NCBI GenBank assembly: GCA_030248225.1
Contig: JASANE010029078.1
Span: forward strand, 1-64,000
DNA from: Trileptium ribeirensis
Lineage: Eukaryota; Nematoda; Enoplea; Enoplida; Thoracostomopsidae
Direction: 5' to 3'
Length of the DNA stretch: 64,000 bases
The translations under genes were made by a program, and so were the position numbers. The first letter of the stretch is position 1. The number at the start of each line of letters is the position of its first letter. This document shows, piece by piece, positions 1-10,098 of the stretch. The notes beneath the pieces were generated by a model. The model made no database searches and had not been told where the DNA came from. It saw nothing but the letters and a program-made list of their open reading frames with translations.

Positions 1-1120
1 AGCGAGCAATACGTAACTGAACGAAGAACATAAAACGTATTGCTGTAGTAACGTATAGTGAAGTACAAGCTTACCATACAGACCAGACAATGACGAAACG
101 ACATGTGACATCCTAACTTTAACGTTGAAGTTGCCCAAATCATTTACAGAATCCCTAGGCTAACAAGTATATATTTTATATTTAAAATATTAAAACTTAA
201 CATCAAGTAGCTAAAGGAACTGGAATTAAATATACCAAATTCATGACTCGTGAATACCTGTGTTATTAACGGTTCAATTAGGTATATTCTGTAAATTTGG
301 AAATAAGCTATTTACTACGGTGACAAATTTCACACATGATCAGCTCGATTCTACACAAAAGCCATAAGTACCTTCAAATGTTTACATAGAAGTAGAATGC
401 TGAATAGTCATCGCCGCTGAATTTTTTGATATTTAAAAATTATTTCAAACTTCTTACAAAATTTACAATAGGGAACGTGGTGTTTAGCTTATAGATTGCC
501 GTAATTATGTTAAAAACCAACATCATCTGAGTACCAGAGAAATAAACCACGCCAAGAGACAGGGAGTAGCCTTTTTAGTCAAACCCAGGACATACTGGTG
601 AACACTGACTGTACTTATGATATGGTAATTAGACATTTAAACCGATGTGATTGATCATAATACGTGGGTGAATGTCGCGAATGATGTAGCGCGGCATTAC
701 AAGGGAAGCCGACGACACTGCCGGATAACGCAGTTGATATTACTTATCAACTATCTAGATACATACAACATCTATGAATATTGTTCGGAAAACCACAAGA
801 ACATTAGGGTTATTAATTTTGAAACTCTGACTCAAGTAAATCGGAATGTTTAAATATCCTAATTACCATCACAAAATCTTCGTCGCATTGCGTTTTTAGA
901 TATTTTTTCTTATAATGTTGCTTTATTCGAAATTAAGAAGAACATAACTTATATTTTTTATCAAATAGAATATCAAAACTAGAAGATCCCATATCTCGTT
1001 TGTGACACGTACCCTCAAGACTTTAATAACATCCAATCCTCCAATTCAAATAGGTAACATTATTACTCTATGTCCCCGCTATGCGGATTCACGGTGCGAC
1101 TCCTGATGAGTGCAGTTTCT
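1..1120. other. gene-free AT-rich stretch
   Basis: I see no protein-coding or RNA gene here. The sequence is AT-rich, apparently single-copy within the window, and rich in stop codons. The longest open frame (647-853) resembles nothing I recognise and has no supporting context. Confidence 0.5.
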
Positions 1121-1686
1121 AGCCATATTGTTGTTATCCTTAACCTAGATTCATTTCATTTTGTACTTCTACACTTAGCGAATAAAACCGTGTGCTTGCT
1201 ATCCTTAACCTAGATTCACTTTGTGCTTCCACACTAACCGAATAAAGCCGTATGCTTGTTATCCTTAACATAGATTCATTGTGTAGTTCTACTCTTAGCG
1301 AATAAAGCCGTATTGTTGTTATCATTAACTTAGATTCATTTGTGCTTCTACACTTAGCGAATAAAGCCGTATTGTTGTTATCATTAGCTTAGATTCATTT
1401 TGTGCTTCTACACTTTGCGAGCAAAGTCGTATTGATGTTATCCTTAACCTATATTCATGTTGTGTTTCCACACTAACCGAATAAAGCCGTATGCTTGTTA
1501 TCCTTAACATAGATTCATTGTGTAGTTCTACTCTTAGCGAATAAAGCAGTATTGTTGTTATCATTAACTTAGATTCATTTTGTGCTTCTACACTTAGAGA
1601 ATAAAGCCGTATTGTTCTTATGATTAATTTAGATTCATTTGGTGCTTCTACACTTATCGAGCAAAGCCGTATTGATGTTATCCTTA
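1121..1686. repeat. 60-bp satellite array, left block
   Basis: Tandem units of almost exactly 60 bp, each containing the core CTTAGCGAATAAAGCCGTAT or a variant. Four unit variants recur in fixed order, so the higher-order period is 240 bp: the variant with ACATAG and ACTCTTAGCG sits near 1,266 and again near 1,506. The last complete unit ends at the TTA where the 1.62-kb TIR element is inserted. Minus-strand open frames here are by-products of the 60-bp period, which is a multiple of three. Confidence 0.93.
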
Positions 1687-3309
1687 TGCGCCATTTACCT
1701 TAAGATGTGTGCACTAGGGCTGGATTTTGTCACAGCCCGCCCCAACCATAACGCTGTTCTTGGCGAGCCTGGCCCAGCTGTTGTGACATTTTACGAGCCG
1801 CACAAAGCCCTTTTAATATGAAAGCTATTAGCCGAGCTGGGCTCTAAAATAGTCATAAGGGCCGGCTTAGGCTTTAAGCTATCCAGTATATCACGCATAG
1901 CTATCTTCTTGGCTCCTTGCATGATTTGTGGTAGCTAGGATAAGTAAAATCTCCGCAAATTTCAACGATATTTAAGTGCACAATATTACTTTGCCCACAG
2001 GTAAATGATAAGAGTTACACCCTATAAGGATCGGAGCAACCCTCAAACCAAACTGAAACCCCAGAAGGCTCCGCATCCTCCTCGCCCAGATACGTGATAT
2101 ATAAATCACTGAGCCATCTCGAAGGATTGGAGCTTGTGAACTTCCTCCCCGAAATCAAATTTACCCTTTCTTAAATATACGTCCTCCCTCTCCTTGTCTT
2201 CGAAAACACGCAGACACAGTAGTTAAGATGAAGGGAAATTGCTAAATTAGTGGATCTGCTTTTATGCATGACTAAACCAAACGGAAGGGCAAAATGTACG
2301 TCGCCCGAGGTATAAAGTGGCAGTCTGTCGGCCGGGGGAAGGGGGGTGCCGGCTTCCGGGAGGGGGTTTAGGTGCGGCGCCTTCGGTGCTGGGGCGCTCA
2401 GAGCTGGGCTTCGGGCAAGGAGCGGTGCGGCGTTTTCGCCTCCCGTGTTTGGCGCCTGTGGCGCCACTAGGAGTAGTCGGCTGATCAGTCGGAGTGCCAG
2501 AGCTTTGCGCTGCCGGGAGGGTGGCTGATGCCTCAAGGGGTAAGCAGCAATGCGCATGTATCTATATAAAATACAGAAGGTAGAGCGTGTTTCTAGTAAT
2601 CAGAACTCTTGAAGTTGTAGAAGCTTCACAAAAACTAATCGGGATGTAGAGGCATTTATTTAGAAACAAAAATCAATAAAAGCATTTCTTTTTAACGTTC
2701 ATTTTATAAAACATACATGACCGTGGTCTCAGGTCGTCTCAGGGGTAGAGTTCCTCGGGAGAAAGGAGAGATCGTAAGGGGGGGGGTAGTCTCAATGGGG
2801 AAACGCCCTCGCGGGGAATTCAGGGGGATTGGAATGGCAGACCCCATCGAAATTTTGCCAATTTTACTCCAATTTTGCCAATTTGACATCATTTTTGGCT
2901 AATTATTCATAACATTTTTGGCCACGCGGCGGGGGTGAGCTGGGGGAGGGAGACGGGTAAGCGCGACGCACCAATGGGTGTGAGGTAGGGCGGTACCCTC
3001 GTGGGGTAGACCAGGGCCTTGGGGAGGGGGGTCCGCGATCTCAGGGGGAATGCCCCTGAACACGTGCTTGGCATGTATGATTTTGTATCATAAAAATTAG
3101 TGCTAAATAAATACGCTCCAATGGCCAACCCCGTCTATTAAACAAAAAAATACATGGCCCAGCCCGACTAGTCTAAACGTACTGGTCTAGCTAGGCTGTG
3201 CGCTTTATTTTCCAAGGGCCGGGATAGACTTGCCAAAATGTCACGAGCCGGACTTGACTTTGTGACAAAATCCGGCTCTAGGTGCACACATCTTAAGGTA
3301 AATGATGCA
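1687..3309. mobile_element. TIR element with TTA duplication, Harbinger-like
   Basis: A 1,623-bp insertion splits the 60-bp satellite. Its ends are inverted repeats of about 48 bp; both begin TGC, then share CATTTACCTTAAGATGTGTG, with a few mismatches further in. The target triplet TTA flanks it at 1,684-1,686 and 3,310-3,312, and joining the two sides restores the expected unit order of the satellite. A 3-bp TTA/TWA duplication is typical of PIF/Harbinger transposons. No transposase is readable inside, so it is non-autonomous. The interior has two G-rich blocks (about 2,330-2,530 and 2,710-3,060) whose short open frames show no protein similarity I recognise. Superfamily assignment is an inference from the duplication only. 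Confidence 0.8.
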
Positions 3310-4725
3310 TTAACCTATATACATTTTGTGCAACCACACTAACCGAATTAAAGCCGTATGCTTGTTATCCTTAACCTGGATTAATTTTGTGATTCTACAC
3401 TTAGCGAATAAACTGTATTGTTGTTATCATTAACTTAGATTCATTTTGTGCTTCTACACTTAGCGAACAAAGCCATATTGTGGTTATACATAGATTCATT
3501 TTGTACTTCTACACTTAGCGAATAAAGCCGCATTGCTGTTATCAATAACTTAGATTCATTCTGTGCTTCTACATTTAGCGAATAAAGCCGTATGCTTGTT
3601 ATCCTTAACATAAATTAATTTTGTGCTTCTACACTTGGCGAATAAAGCCGTATGGTTGTTATACTTAACCTAGATTCATTTTGTGCGTTCACACTAAGCA
3701 AATAAAGCCGTATTGTTGTTGTCCTTAACCTAGATTCATTTTGTGCTTCTATACTTAGCGAATATATCCGCATTGCTGCTATCCTTAACCTAGATTAATT
3801 TTGTGCTTCTACACTTGCGAATAAAGCCGCATTGATGTTGTGCTTAACCTAGATTCATTTTGTGCTTCTACACTTAGCGAAAAAAGCCGTATTGTGGTTA
3901 TCCTTAAACTAAATTCGTTTTGTGCTTCTGTAGTTAACAAATTAAACCGCATTGCTGTTATCCTTAACCTAGATTCATTTTGTGCTTCTACACTTAGCGA
4001 ATAAAGCCGTATTGTTGTTATCCTTAGCCTAAATTCGTTTTCTGCTTCTACAGTTAACGAATAAAGCCGCATAGCTATCATCCTTAACCTAGATTCATTT
4101 TGTGCTTCTACACTTAGCGAATAAAGCCGTATTGTTGTTATCCTTAGCCTAAATTCGTTTTCTGCTTCTACAGTTAACGAATAAAGCCGCATAGCTATCA
4201 TCCTTAACCTAGATTCATTTTGTGCTTCTACACTTAGCGAAAAAAGCCGTATTGTGGTTATCCTTAAACTAAATTCGTTTTGTGCTTCTGTAGTTAACAA
4301 ATTAAACCGCATTGCTGTTATCCTTAACCTAGATTCATTTTGTGCTTCTACACTTAGCGAATAAAGCCGTATTGTTGTTATCCTTAGCCTAAATTCGTTT
4401 TCTGCTTCTACAGTTAACGAATAAAGCCGCATAGCTATCATCCTTAACCTAGATTCATTTTGTGCTTCTACACTTAGCGAATAAAGCCGTATTGTTGTTA
4501 TCCTTAACCTAAATTAGTTTTGTGCTTCTACACTTAGCGAATAAAGCCGTATTGTTGTTATCCTTAACCTAAATTAGTTTTGTGCTTCTACACTTAGCGA
4601 ATAAAGCCGTATTGTTGTTATCCTTAACCTAAATTAGTTTTGTGCTTCTACACTTAGCGAATAAAGCCGTATTGTTGTTATCCTTAACCTAAATTAGTTT
4701 TGTGCTTATACAGTTAGCGAATAAT
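3310..4725. repeat. 60-bp satellite array, right block
   Basis: Continuation of the 60-bp satellite, about 23 units. From 3,841 the units fall into classes in the order A-B-C-D-C-D, then A-B-C-D, C, then three identical E units at 4,501-4,680. This gives a 360-bp higher-order period (class A at 3,841 and 4,201) unlike the 240-bp order of the left block. The homogeneous E units suggest recent local amplification. The minus-strand open frame of about 210 codons at 3,809-4,441 is a by-product of the repeat. Confidence 0.93.
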
Positions 4726-5640
4726 TCTACAGTTGCAAATATTAAAAAGCCATTAGCGATTAAATTTTGTAGTTAAAACCAAATATTTGGAAGGCCCTTT
4801 TGATATTGATACTCATTTATGCGCAATATAAATCCATAAAATATATAAATGACATATTTAAATAACAATATATTTAAATACATAGATATATATAATAATA
4901 AATGGATATTTACTTTGGGAAGAAATACGCCCATACAACGTTTTTGCTCAATGCGTCAGAAACAATTAAAGTCCATTTTTTTAATATTTTGCAGAAAACT
5001 GAACTATCTTTAACATTAATTAAAATACTCGTCGTATTTACAGATTTTTTACATAGCGGCAGTATAATATAAACAAACGTTTAGCAAAAATAACATGTGA
5101 TTTCATACTACGCATTTCAATATGGTGATTACGATAATCGGGCGAATTTTTTTGCCGCATGAAACAATACATATTTTTAGTTTTCAACGATAAATTGTGA
5201 AACTAGATTTGTAATTTATTATATATATTATACAGGCAACCGAAATAAAATGTATGAATGAAAACGTATAAATAATGACTAAGACAATAGTGTAGCATAT
5301 TTTATTCCTTCCTTATATCAGGAAAGTGTCAACTGAGGCCTCGAAAATCACTAGTCTATGAGTTTGCAATGATAAATACCTACAATGGACATCAGAATAC
5401 AACTTTAAGTGTGTTGTCACCTTAGCATTTCGTAATAGGACATTGCAGCATATAGAGGTAGTCACGGAATATAAGGTACAATATGATTTTAATCGTTATT
5501 ACTTCGGTACAATACATATTGGAAACAAAAGTCAATATCAGCTCAAGATATAAATGCACTGAATAATTTGTGGTCAGTACATCACCTTATCGCAAACTCA
5601 TCGCTTTGCAAACGTAGCTGGGTTTAAAATCATACATGCT
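4726..5640. other. gene-free AT-rich stretch
   Basis: Strongly AT-rich sequence with short TATA and TTTAAATA runs around 4,800-4,910. I see no gene, repeat unit or RNA here. Confidence 0.5.
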
Positions 5641-5646
5641 CTTAAA

Positions 5647-5890
5647 GGGTAGGTGGTGCTACCCGAGAGACGAAAGATCTCCACTGCGATGTGAATCGCC
5701 GACGCCTTACCTCCGCTCCTCCTCATTGGCGCCCGGCTAACACAAGGGTAGGTGGTGCTTCTCCCGAGACGAAAGACCTCCACTGCTATGTGAAGCGCCG
5801 ACGCCCTGCCTCCGCTCCTTCTCATTGGCGCCCGGCTAACAGAAGGGTAGGTGGTGCTACCCCCGAGACGAAAGACATCCACTGCTATAT
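5647..5890. repeat. 99-bp tandem repeat, 2.4 copies
   Basis: The sequence GGGTAGGTGGTGCT starts at 5,647, 5,746 and 5,845, giving an exact 99-bp period. Copies differ by scattered substitutions. Because 99 is a multiple of three, open frames appear on both strands with 33-residue repeats; I do not regard them as genes. Confidence 0.9.
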
Positions 5891-5929
5891 GTTATACAAA
5901 CATACATATGCTTATATATGCTATCCAAA

Positions 5930-6880
5930 CATATGCACTTTATGCGGGATTCACGTTATAATGTCCCCAGCAGTTGGAACTTTTGTCCCCCTGTAGTGTA
6001 GACTATACCGTAAAGACGGTGACAGTGACACCCACACCATATAACAAAATATGAGGGTGTCGGGCACACCCCTAGATACCTCATTTTGGCAATGTAGTAT
6101 TTCGGTGTTTTATGCTTGCCAATGTGGTGTTTCTAGGGTATCATGTAGGCCCTATGTAAAATAACCCCACGGGGTGGCGGAAACCCTTAGCAAAACGAAA
6201 AAGCAACGACGATTCATTGACACCGTCTGAAATAAGCCAAACTATTAGCTAGCTTTGTTTGAAATTTACTTGAAACTTTATTTAAAAACACGGGGGTGTC
6301 TAAGACACCCTGTAGTCTAGGGTGTGCCTGCCACTGTGTGGGGTACATAAGTTCCAAGTGGTTGGGACATTATAACGCATACATGCCGGCAGGGGGGGTA
6401 GGGGGGTGGTAACCCCCCAGAGGTCCGGACCCCCCCCACTGAGGCCGAAAAGTCCAGGGGGGGTTACCCCCCCTCCCCCCCCGGGGTGCGCAGCACAAAA
6501 CTTGCGCAAATTGTGCCTGCTTGTTGCTAGTGGTGCATATGCAGCTGTAAATTTGTGGAAAGCTTTTTGTTGAAAGACGTCATTCCCTGAAATAAAAGTT
6601 AACCGAAATACTTATTTATATACTAACTAGATTTAGACATTGAATGTCTGCTATGGTCCACGGTGGATTAACCACGAACTCAGCACTAAAATAGCACTGG
6701 AACACTCCGACGATCAAAAAAAGGTCCTCACGAGACCGACCCCCCTAGACAAATTTGGCCGGCCAGGGGGGGTTACCCCCCTGAGATGGCCGCGACCCAC
6801 GCCCCCCGTGGGGGCCTCTACCCCTCCCTAGCATGACCGACCGTCGGCATGTATGTTATAACGTCAATCCCGCATAAACT
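5930..6880. repeat. GC-rich inverted-repeat cluster next to the Polinton
   Basis: Several short inverted repeats share one motif. TTTATGCGGGATTCACGTTA at about 5,939 is matched in inverted orientation near 6,857-6,880. The adjoining part (TTATAATGTCCC through TTGGAACTT) is inverted again at about 6,345-6,378. Two hairpins built on GGGTGTC/GACACCC lie near 6,055 and 6,295-6,310. Two runs rich in poly-G and poly-C (6,385-6,485 and 6,738-6,832) share GGGGGGGTTACCCCCC-type sequence. It looks like one or more nested non-autonomous elements; I cannot define ends or a target duplication. Confidence 0.6.
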
Positions 6881-7790
6881 TCTATTAGCAAATCCAAGAC
6901 CACTAAACATTGAAAAGTATGCAAAACCATAATCTTTACCATCAAACGAGGAAGAGAGACCTTCACGTGTAAATATTGGTTGCGCATTTTTGTACAAAGT
7001 AAAATTGGTTACATTATTATGAATAAATTCATAAGGATTGAGAGATATATCGGTGCCATGCGCAGCATTTTTCCTTACCGTGAAAACATAAATATGTTTA
7101 GACATGCTGCCGGCAGGATTTAGAGTCCACTGGTGAGTTGTTTCATTTTTGCGAATCACGTGATCATAAAGTGTGTGTCTTAGAGATGGAATAAACAGCT
7201 TATTACTTGCAAGACATCTATTTTGTACCTGCAGAGATGCCGAAGTGGATTTAACAAAATTACAAAATACTTGAATATCATCAATTTGAATAATGTAAGA
7301 TTTTCCTTTCCATCCAACAAGAACAAAATTGTGAGGCTGTCGCGATAGCTTTATTTGCAACTCACAATCAGTTGGTAGGCATCTGCTGGAATTGAATACA
7401 GAGTTGAACGGTTTTACATATAAAATACATTCTTGTGATTGCCGTTGTACTAAACCCTGTTATCTTGCAAACTATTAAAGGAAAACGAAGTGTCTTAACA
7501 GAACATTGAGGCTTGCAAAACGGACTCTTTAACGCCTTTTGTCAATACCAACACATAATTCATATAAGCAAAATTTGATCCATCAGGTATCACTTCAATT
7601 TTTTTGCTTAACTAGAGGTCTGAAAACAGGGAATTTCCTGGCAAGTTGGGGGGAGCTACCTTTTGGTCAACTGCGATAGGCTGCATTTTATCATTTAAAA
7701 CCTTTATATTTAGTAACATAAAAACAGAACTTAAATCGACACACCAATTTGGATCTTTTTCTAACCTAAATGTGAGGGTGGAGTTATTTG
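6845..7790 (-). pseudogene. Polinton major capsid (double jelly-roll, hexon-like) remnant
   Basis: The clearest part is an open stretch at 6,818-7,360. It matches the animal Polinton capsid family often annotated as F54H12.2-like: a segment like KNPFNF (here LNPYEF followed by IHN), then a predicted strand ending in TLYKNAQPI. The frame upstream (about 7,360-7,790) continues the same family but is broken by several stops and at least two frameshifts. The downstream half of the family, including the FDLTPD-like region, is missing, and the frame runs into the GC-rich inverted-repeat cluster. It would have formed the shell of a virus-like particle. It is inactive as it stands. Confidence 0.72.
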
Positions 7791-8029
7791 CATTTGGGAG
7801 AACTGACCTTCAGGCACTGTTTCCTCAACAGCATTTTGAACTATGGGAACTTCGGACCAGGCCAAACTATCAATATTGCAAGGCTGAGTGCCTAAATGAG
7901 CCAAATCTAATGTATTCGCTATTTTTTGTTGAAAAACTGAAAATTAAGTGTTTTAAGGCTTTATATAGATTATAGGAGGTAAAAATAAATAAATTTTGGT
8001 CTTGCGTTTTCTGACTGTTCGCCGCTTCT

Positions 8030-8173
8030 TCACGATGTTATTTTTAGGTCGAACTCTTTTGACCTTTTTACAGCTTTTCCCTTAGTCTTTTTACGCATAC
8101 CTGTCAAACTAACAATTTTGACAGGCATACATGCTTGCCGAGCCAGATTGTAAATAGTAGGAGTTGTATACAT
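8030..8173 (-). pseudogene. small lysine/arginine-rich Polinton ORF
   Basis: A 47-codon frame starts at 8,173 and contains a basic run with MRKKTKGKAVKRSK. The frame just past its stop continues with KKRRTVRKRKTK after a +1 shift, so the original protein was probably longer. It lies between integrase and capsid. Small basic proteins are common in Polintons and related viruses and are thought to condense DNA; that role here is an inference from composition and position only. Confidence 0.45.
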
Positions 8174-8244
8174 TATAAAATTGATTTTACCTCAGTACTG
8201 CTCAGTATTTATAGATTTCTGGACGTAAAAAGTATTAAATTGTT

Positions 8245-9213
8245 CTCTTTTGCTTTGGAGGCGTAGGTATGGTTGCATTCCTCTGCTCCGCTGGATTTGA
8301 AACAAGAACCAATTCCATCGCATTGAAACTTCGATTCAAAATTGAATTATTTTCATTTGAAATACGATACGTGGCAGGATGAGTATGCAACATTTAGTTA
8401 ATTTGACAAATTTCCTTTGAAAACATCAGGTCGTGGCCTCTTGCAAACTGCGTCGTTTTCAGCTTAATCCTAGCGTGATCACCTACTTGAAATTTCGGAG
8501 TTTTGAATGACTTTACTTTGTATACATTCGTTCGTAAATATCAGCCTGATTGGAAGGATTTACTTCGCTAGGAGAAACTCCTCTTTAAATCTTCATTTTT
8601 CGAGCATTTAGATCATGCACAATTTTATCGACGGATTAAATAAAGCTTCAATTCTTTCGCGACATACAAAATTTGTATATGGTAGACTTTAATAGTTTAA
8701 TAGTACGTTCGCTTTGCGACTTTTTGATATTTGGATCAGTTGTAAAATACACATGGATATTTTGTTTTGCAAAATATTCTTTTACAACTTTGTTTTTAAA
8801 CTCTAAGCCATTGTCAACGTTTATAGAACTAGGCTGCCGATGTGAGGTGCTAAAAATATCTTCAAACGCGTTCTTGACATATTCTGGACGTTTTGATTTT
8901 AAAGGTTTACAAAAAGAAATCTTGAAAATTGCTCAACACACACAAGTATATAAGAAAAGAATGAATTGAATCGCTTTAGGACACTAATGTTCATGAGATC
9001 ACAAGACCAACACGAGTCAAGTGTTGCTATAATATGACGGCGAGCAAATTTTCTTGGGACAGCTTTTGTTTGTGTGTAGAGTGCTTGATGAGCTAACCAA
9101 GGAGCAAGAAATGTGTTCTTGATATTTTTTCTATGTTTCTGTCTGTCAACGCCAGAAAATGCACATGCCGATGTAGGGGCATACCACAACCCTTTGAGCA
9201 ATTTATTAGACAT
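8245..9213 (-). pseudogene. Polinton retroviral-type integrase, frameshifted
   Basis: It starts at a Met at 9,213 with the usual zinc-binding-like N-terminal region, then PRKFARRHI leading into the catalytic core. The core keeps the first aspartate (SCDLMN), the second (VDNGLEF) and the glutamate (SERTIKLLK), so the D,D-35-E triad is present. The frame shifts near 8,900 inside the core. A chromodomain-like C-terminal part with FQVGDHARIK follows (about 8,245-8,560) but contains further stops. Integrase inserts the element with 6-bp duplications in this family. The preserved triad suggests fairly recent decay. Confidence 0.85.
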
Positions 9214-9277
9214 ATTTCAATTTACAAATATACAAATAAACTGTACAATATATACACTGTTTTTTTAAAAATATTTA

Positions 9278-9709
9278 TTACATTCTTTCAAGAGTATCAA
9301 GGGTTTTTTCGATGGCTTTCAATGCTTGACGAGCTTCATCTATATTCAGAGAAATACCTCTCGTAGGTTTCACCAAAATTTCACCGCGCTAATTTCGAAC
9401 GTAATCTTTCTTGGTTAGATCCATCATTGGAATGAAATAGCGAACATCAATGTGGTTTCCTGAGAATCTGTTTTTGACAAAAATTGGACGAATTGCCTTA
9501 ATGCCACGCTTTTTTGTATTTTGTATTTCTTCTTCTTAGCTAACGATAATGCAATTGTCTGGTAAAGCAAATTTCAATTGATCTTGTTCCACAACAGGCA
9601 TTGGATCTTGAATAACTGGCTCTTGGTGTTGCTGCAGTTGAACATCTTGACGACTGATATTTGATAGAATACCGTCCATCGTAGATTCAGAAATGCGCTT
9701 GTGAGCCAT
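9278..9709 (-). pseudogene. PC4/p15-like ssDNA-binding protein in a Polinton
   Basis: The frame runs from ATG at 9,709 to TAA at 9,278-9,280 (143 codons) with internal stops at codon 58 (TAA, 9,536-9,538) and codon 107 (TAG, 9,389-9,391). The C-terminal half matches the PC4 fold: IDVRYF where the family has IDIREY, then PTRGISLNIDEARQAL where the family has GRKGISLNPEQWSQL, and a closing helix. The N-terminal third is polar and Gln-rich. PC4 proteins bind single-stranded DNA and act in transcription and replication. It lies 64 bp upstream of the integrase start on the same strand, as expected for a Polinton gene pair. I do not know PC4 as a standard Polinton core gene. Confidence 0.68.
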
Positions 9710-10098
9710 TTTTGATAAAGTGAGACAGAAATTGATTTATATAAGAGAAGTTGGTAAAAATTACGCAAACTAGCCAATAATGATGTAATTTTGTGATGAA
9801 ATAATGTCAAAATTGCTAATTTTAAGATATAATCAATTCGTAGATGCTAAAAATAGCAAAATTTAAGACAATATATTTCTAGATGTCAAAAATAGCAAAA
9901 TTTCGAAACACTGAAAATTTATTATTGGAGAAAAGCTGAAAATAAAACTTTGGTAAATATTGATATTGTCAAGATAAAAATAATTAAAAATAGAAAGTTT
10001 TACGTTTAGAAAATAGAAATTGGTAAGTCGAAATATCCTATATAAGCTGGAGATTCAGACAAACATAAATCAGTGATATCGTTCAAGCGCAGCGCTGA
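9710..10098. promoter_or_regulatory. divergent AT-rich intergenic region of the Polinton
   Basis: This separates the minus-strand set (PC4-like, integrase) from the plus-strand polymerase. It is very AT-rich, with the string AAAAATAGCAAAATTT repeated at about 9,847 and 9,886. A TATA box (TATATAAG) lies at 10,039-10,046, correctly placed for the polymerase, with a plausible initiator about 30 bp further. Promoter role is inferred from layout. Confidence 0.5.
10039..10046 (+). promoter_or_regulatory. TATA box upstream of polymerase B
   Basis: CTATATAAGC reads as a strong TATA element about 50 bp before the polymerase reading frame opens. Confidence 0.45.

Noticed and set aside
3809..4441. 210-codon minus-strand open frame with a repeating peptide
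   Set aside because: It is translated 60-bp satellite; the period is a multiple of three, so the frame stays open by chance.
1121..4725. CRISPR-like array
   Set aside because: There are no unique spacers between identical repeats; it is a contiguous satellite in an animal genome.
5598..5996. Open frames on both strands with a 33-residue repeat
   Set aside because: By-product of the 99-bp tandem repeat.
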